Assembly: GCF_900103845.1 (NCBI RefSeq) | Contig: NZ_FNIJ01000018.1 | Span: 62,001-126,000, forward strand | Length of the DNA: 64,000 nucleotides | Reading direction: 5' to 3' | Source: Pseudomonas jinjuensis | Lineage (GTDB): Bacteria > Pseudomonadota > Gammaproteobacteria > Pseudomonadales > Pseudomonadaceae | In this document: positions 63,185 through 64,000 of the stretch, in pieces | Numbering within the stretch: position 1 is the first letter of the stretch | Layout: each line of letters opens with the position of its first letter | Position numbers and translations under genes: made by a program | The notes under the pieces: generated by a model | Databases searched by the model: none | What the model saw: the letters and a program-made list of their open reading frames with translations, nothing else | Told to the model about the DNA's origin: nothing

Positions 63185-63871
63185 CTAACGGACGTTTGCA
63201 ATGCTTTTGCATGGCATTGTTTGCCTTTGCAATCCAGGGAAGTCCGTCGCCAATTGGAGCAACAATGTATCGTCGGCCAGGCGCTTGCTTTCCGGGGCAA
63301 TCTGCACCCAGTAATCGCGCCGGGCGCGAGGTAATTCCCGTATCAATGCCTCGTAGCCCGCAGCCCTCAGACGCTCCGCCACGCTCTCCGCGGAGTCCTG
63401 GCGCTGGAAAATCCCCAGGGATATGCCATCAGCCAGATCGCCTTCGGTGATGATGTAGCTATCTATCTTGCGCGCCTGCAGCTCTCTCAGTTGCCACAAT
63501 GAAGCCTGGCGAGAAGCCAGCGGCGGCAGATATACCCAGTAATCAGTGCCATCGTTCGCGTCGACCGCCTGGACACCGGCCCGCACATCCAGGCTCAACA
63601 GCCTCTGCTCCAGCTGCCTGGCACGCGACTCCTCGGGGAAACTACCGAGATAGGCGCATGCGACGTCAGGCGCTGGGGCCCCGCCCGCGGCATCGGCCTG
63701 CCTGCGCCGCACCCCCTCCTCCGATTCACTGAGGAGGCGAATGTTTTTCTGCTGGTCTTCCCGATAGAGACTCAACGGAGCGATCTGCTTTGCCCGCAGA
63801 GGCGCCTGCTGTTGATGCCATACGTAATAGAAGATGTTCAGCACGAGCAGAAAGAGAAAGAACCAGCGCAT
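63185..63871 (-). CDS. SPOR-domain membrane protein
   Basis: About 228 residues from the ATG at 63871; a TTG one codon earlier is possible. One N-terminal membrane helix (MRWFFLFLLVLNIFYYVWH), a Gln/Glu-rich linker, then a region beginning CAYLGSFPEESRARQLEQRLLSLDVRAGVQ and a C-terminal SPOR-like repeat (DGISLGIFQRQDSAESVAERLRAAGYEALIRELPRARRDYWVQIAPE). SPOR domains bind denuded peptidoglycan at division septa. It follows coaX with 9 bases between, as in PAO1 (coaX-PA4278-tRNA). Confidence 0.85.
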   Translation of the reverse strand: MRWFFLFLLVLNIFYYVWHQQQAPLRAKQIAPLSLYREDQQKNIRLLSESEEGVRRRQADAAGGAPAPDVACAYLGSFPEESRARQLEQRLLSLDVRAGVQAVDANDGTDYWVYLPPLASRQASLWQLRELQARKIDSYIITEGDLADGISLGIFQRQDSAESVAERLRAAGYEALIRELPRARRDYWVQIAPESKRLADDTLLLQLATDFPGLQRQTMPCKSIANVR

Positions 63872-63880
63872 CAATACGAC

Positions 63881-64000
63881 TCACTCAAGCGGGCAGGCCA
63901 GCGCCAGACCAGCAAACACGAGATCGGGCAGAACCAGGGCATGGGGCAATTCATCTCGCACCAGCTCAGCGTCGCCCCCAGTGAGAAACACTGCACACCC
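63881..64000 (-). CDS. coaX: Type III pantothenate kinase, C-terminal end
   Basis: The window ends inside this gene; only about 39 codons remain. They read [15 protein letters not shown]...[18 protein letters not shown], the conserved CoaX ending with the ASKHA TGGD loop near the C-terminus. CoaX starts coenzyme A synthesis by phosphorylating pantothenate. Its neighbours (SPOR gene and tRNA cluster) match the PAO1 birA-coaX locus. Confidence 0.88.
   Translation of the reverse strand, partial: GCAVFLTGGDAELVRDELPHALVLPDLVFAGLALACPLE

Overview
The window is high-GC Pseudomonas chromosome. RetS, katA next to a BfrA/FtnA-type ferritin, osmE, the oxaloacetate decarboxylase of the PA4872 type and REP-like 'GTAGGAGCGGGC' palindromes all point to the P. 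aeruginosa lineage, though the mixed gene order suggests a related species rather than P. aeruginosa itself. No phage, transposase, plasmid or CRISPR sequence was seen. Only a handful of loci look accessory.

Layout. 1-9.9 kb: truncated SDR dehydrogenase, an MFS transporter, a secreted protein of four 22-residue repeats, an AsmA protein, a GyrI-like protein, OsmE, a YegD-like Hsp70, oxaloacetate decarboxylase, a DksA-like zinc finger, a GNAT acetyltransferase and a MarC protein. 10-24.3 kb: a minus-strand housekeeping block, in transcription order dsbD, aroQ, accB, accC, prmA, a zinc-ribbon/DUF3426 membrane protein, dusB, fis, purH, purD, retS. 24.4-28.9 kb: LysR regulator divergent from a polyamine-type binding protein and an agmatinase, then small conserved proteins. 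28.9-30.4 kb: class I DAHP synthase preceded by two aromatic-rich leader peptides with a strong terminator between them. 30.5-34.7 kb: Fur-boxed ECF sigma / FecR / TonB-receptor signalling locus. 34.9-38.3 kb: one 1150-residue membrane protein joining an extracytoplasmic propeller, 29 consecutive glutamines and a KAP P-loop NTPase. 38.6-47.4 kb: MFS transporter, ssb, a second MFS, uvrA, ferritin, katA. 47.6-61.4 kb: the complete S10, spc and alpha ribosomal operons. 61.4-64 kb: tuf, tRNA-Thr/Gly/Tyr, a SPOR protein and the 3' end of coaX.

How it works together. The ribosomal superoperon is punctuated by at least two hairpins that abut TTGATT -35 boxes with 17-base spacers, so rpsH-onward and rpsM-onward can be transcribed separately from the S10 promoter. 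The DAHP synthase leader looks like a two-step sensor of aromatic amino acid supply: leader 1 placed for transcription attenuation, leader 2 placed to act on a hairpin that covers the ribosome binding site.

The most striking structural anomaly is at tuf. Its upstream side is the tufB context (tRNA-Tyr-Gly-Thr) and its downstream side is the tufA context (rpsJ). The essential block normally lying between the two tuf genes (tRNA-Trp, secE, nusG, rplKAJL, rpoBC, rpsLG, fusA) is not here. Either it has moved elsewhere in the genome or the assembly collapsed two near-identical tuf copies.
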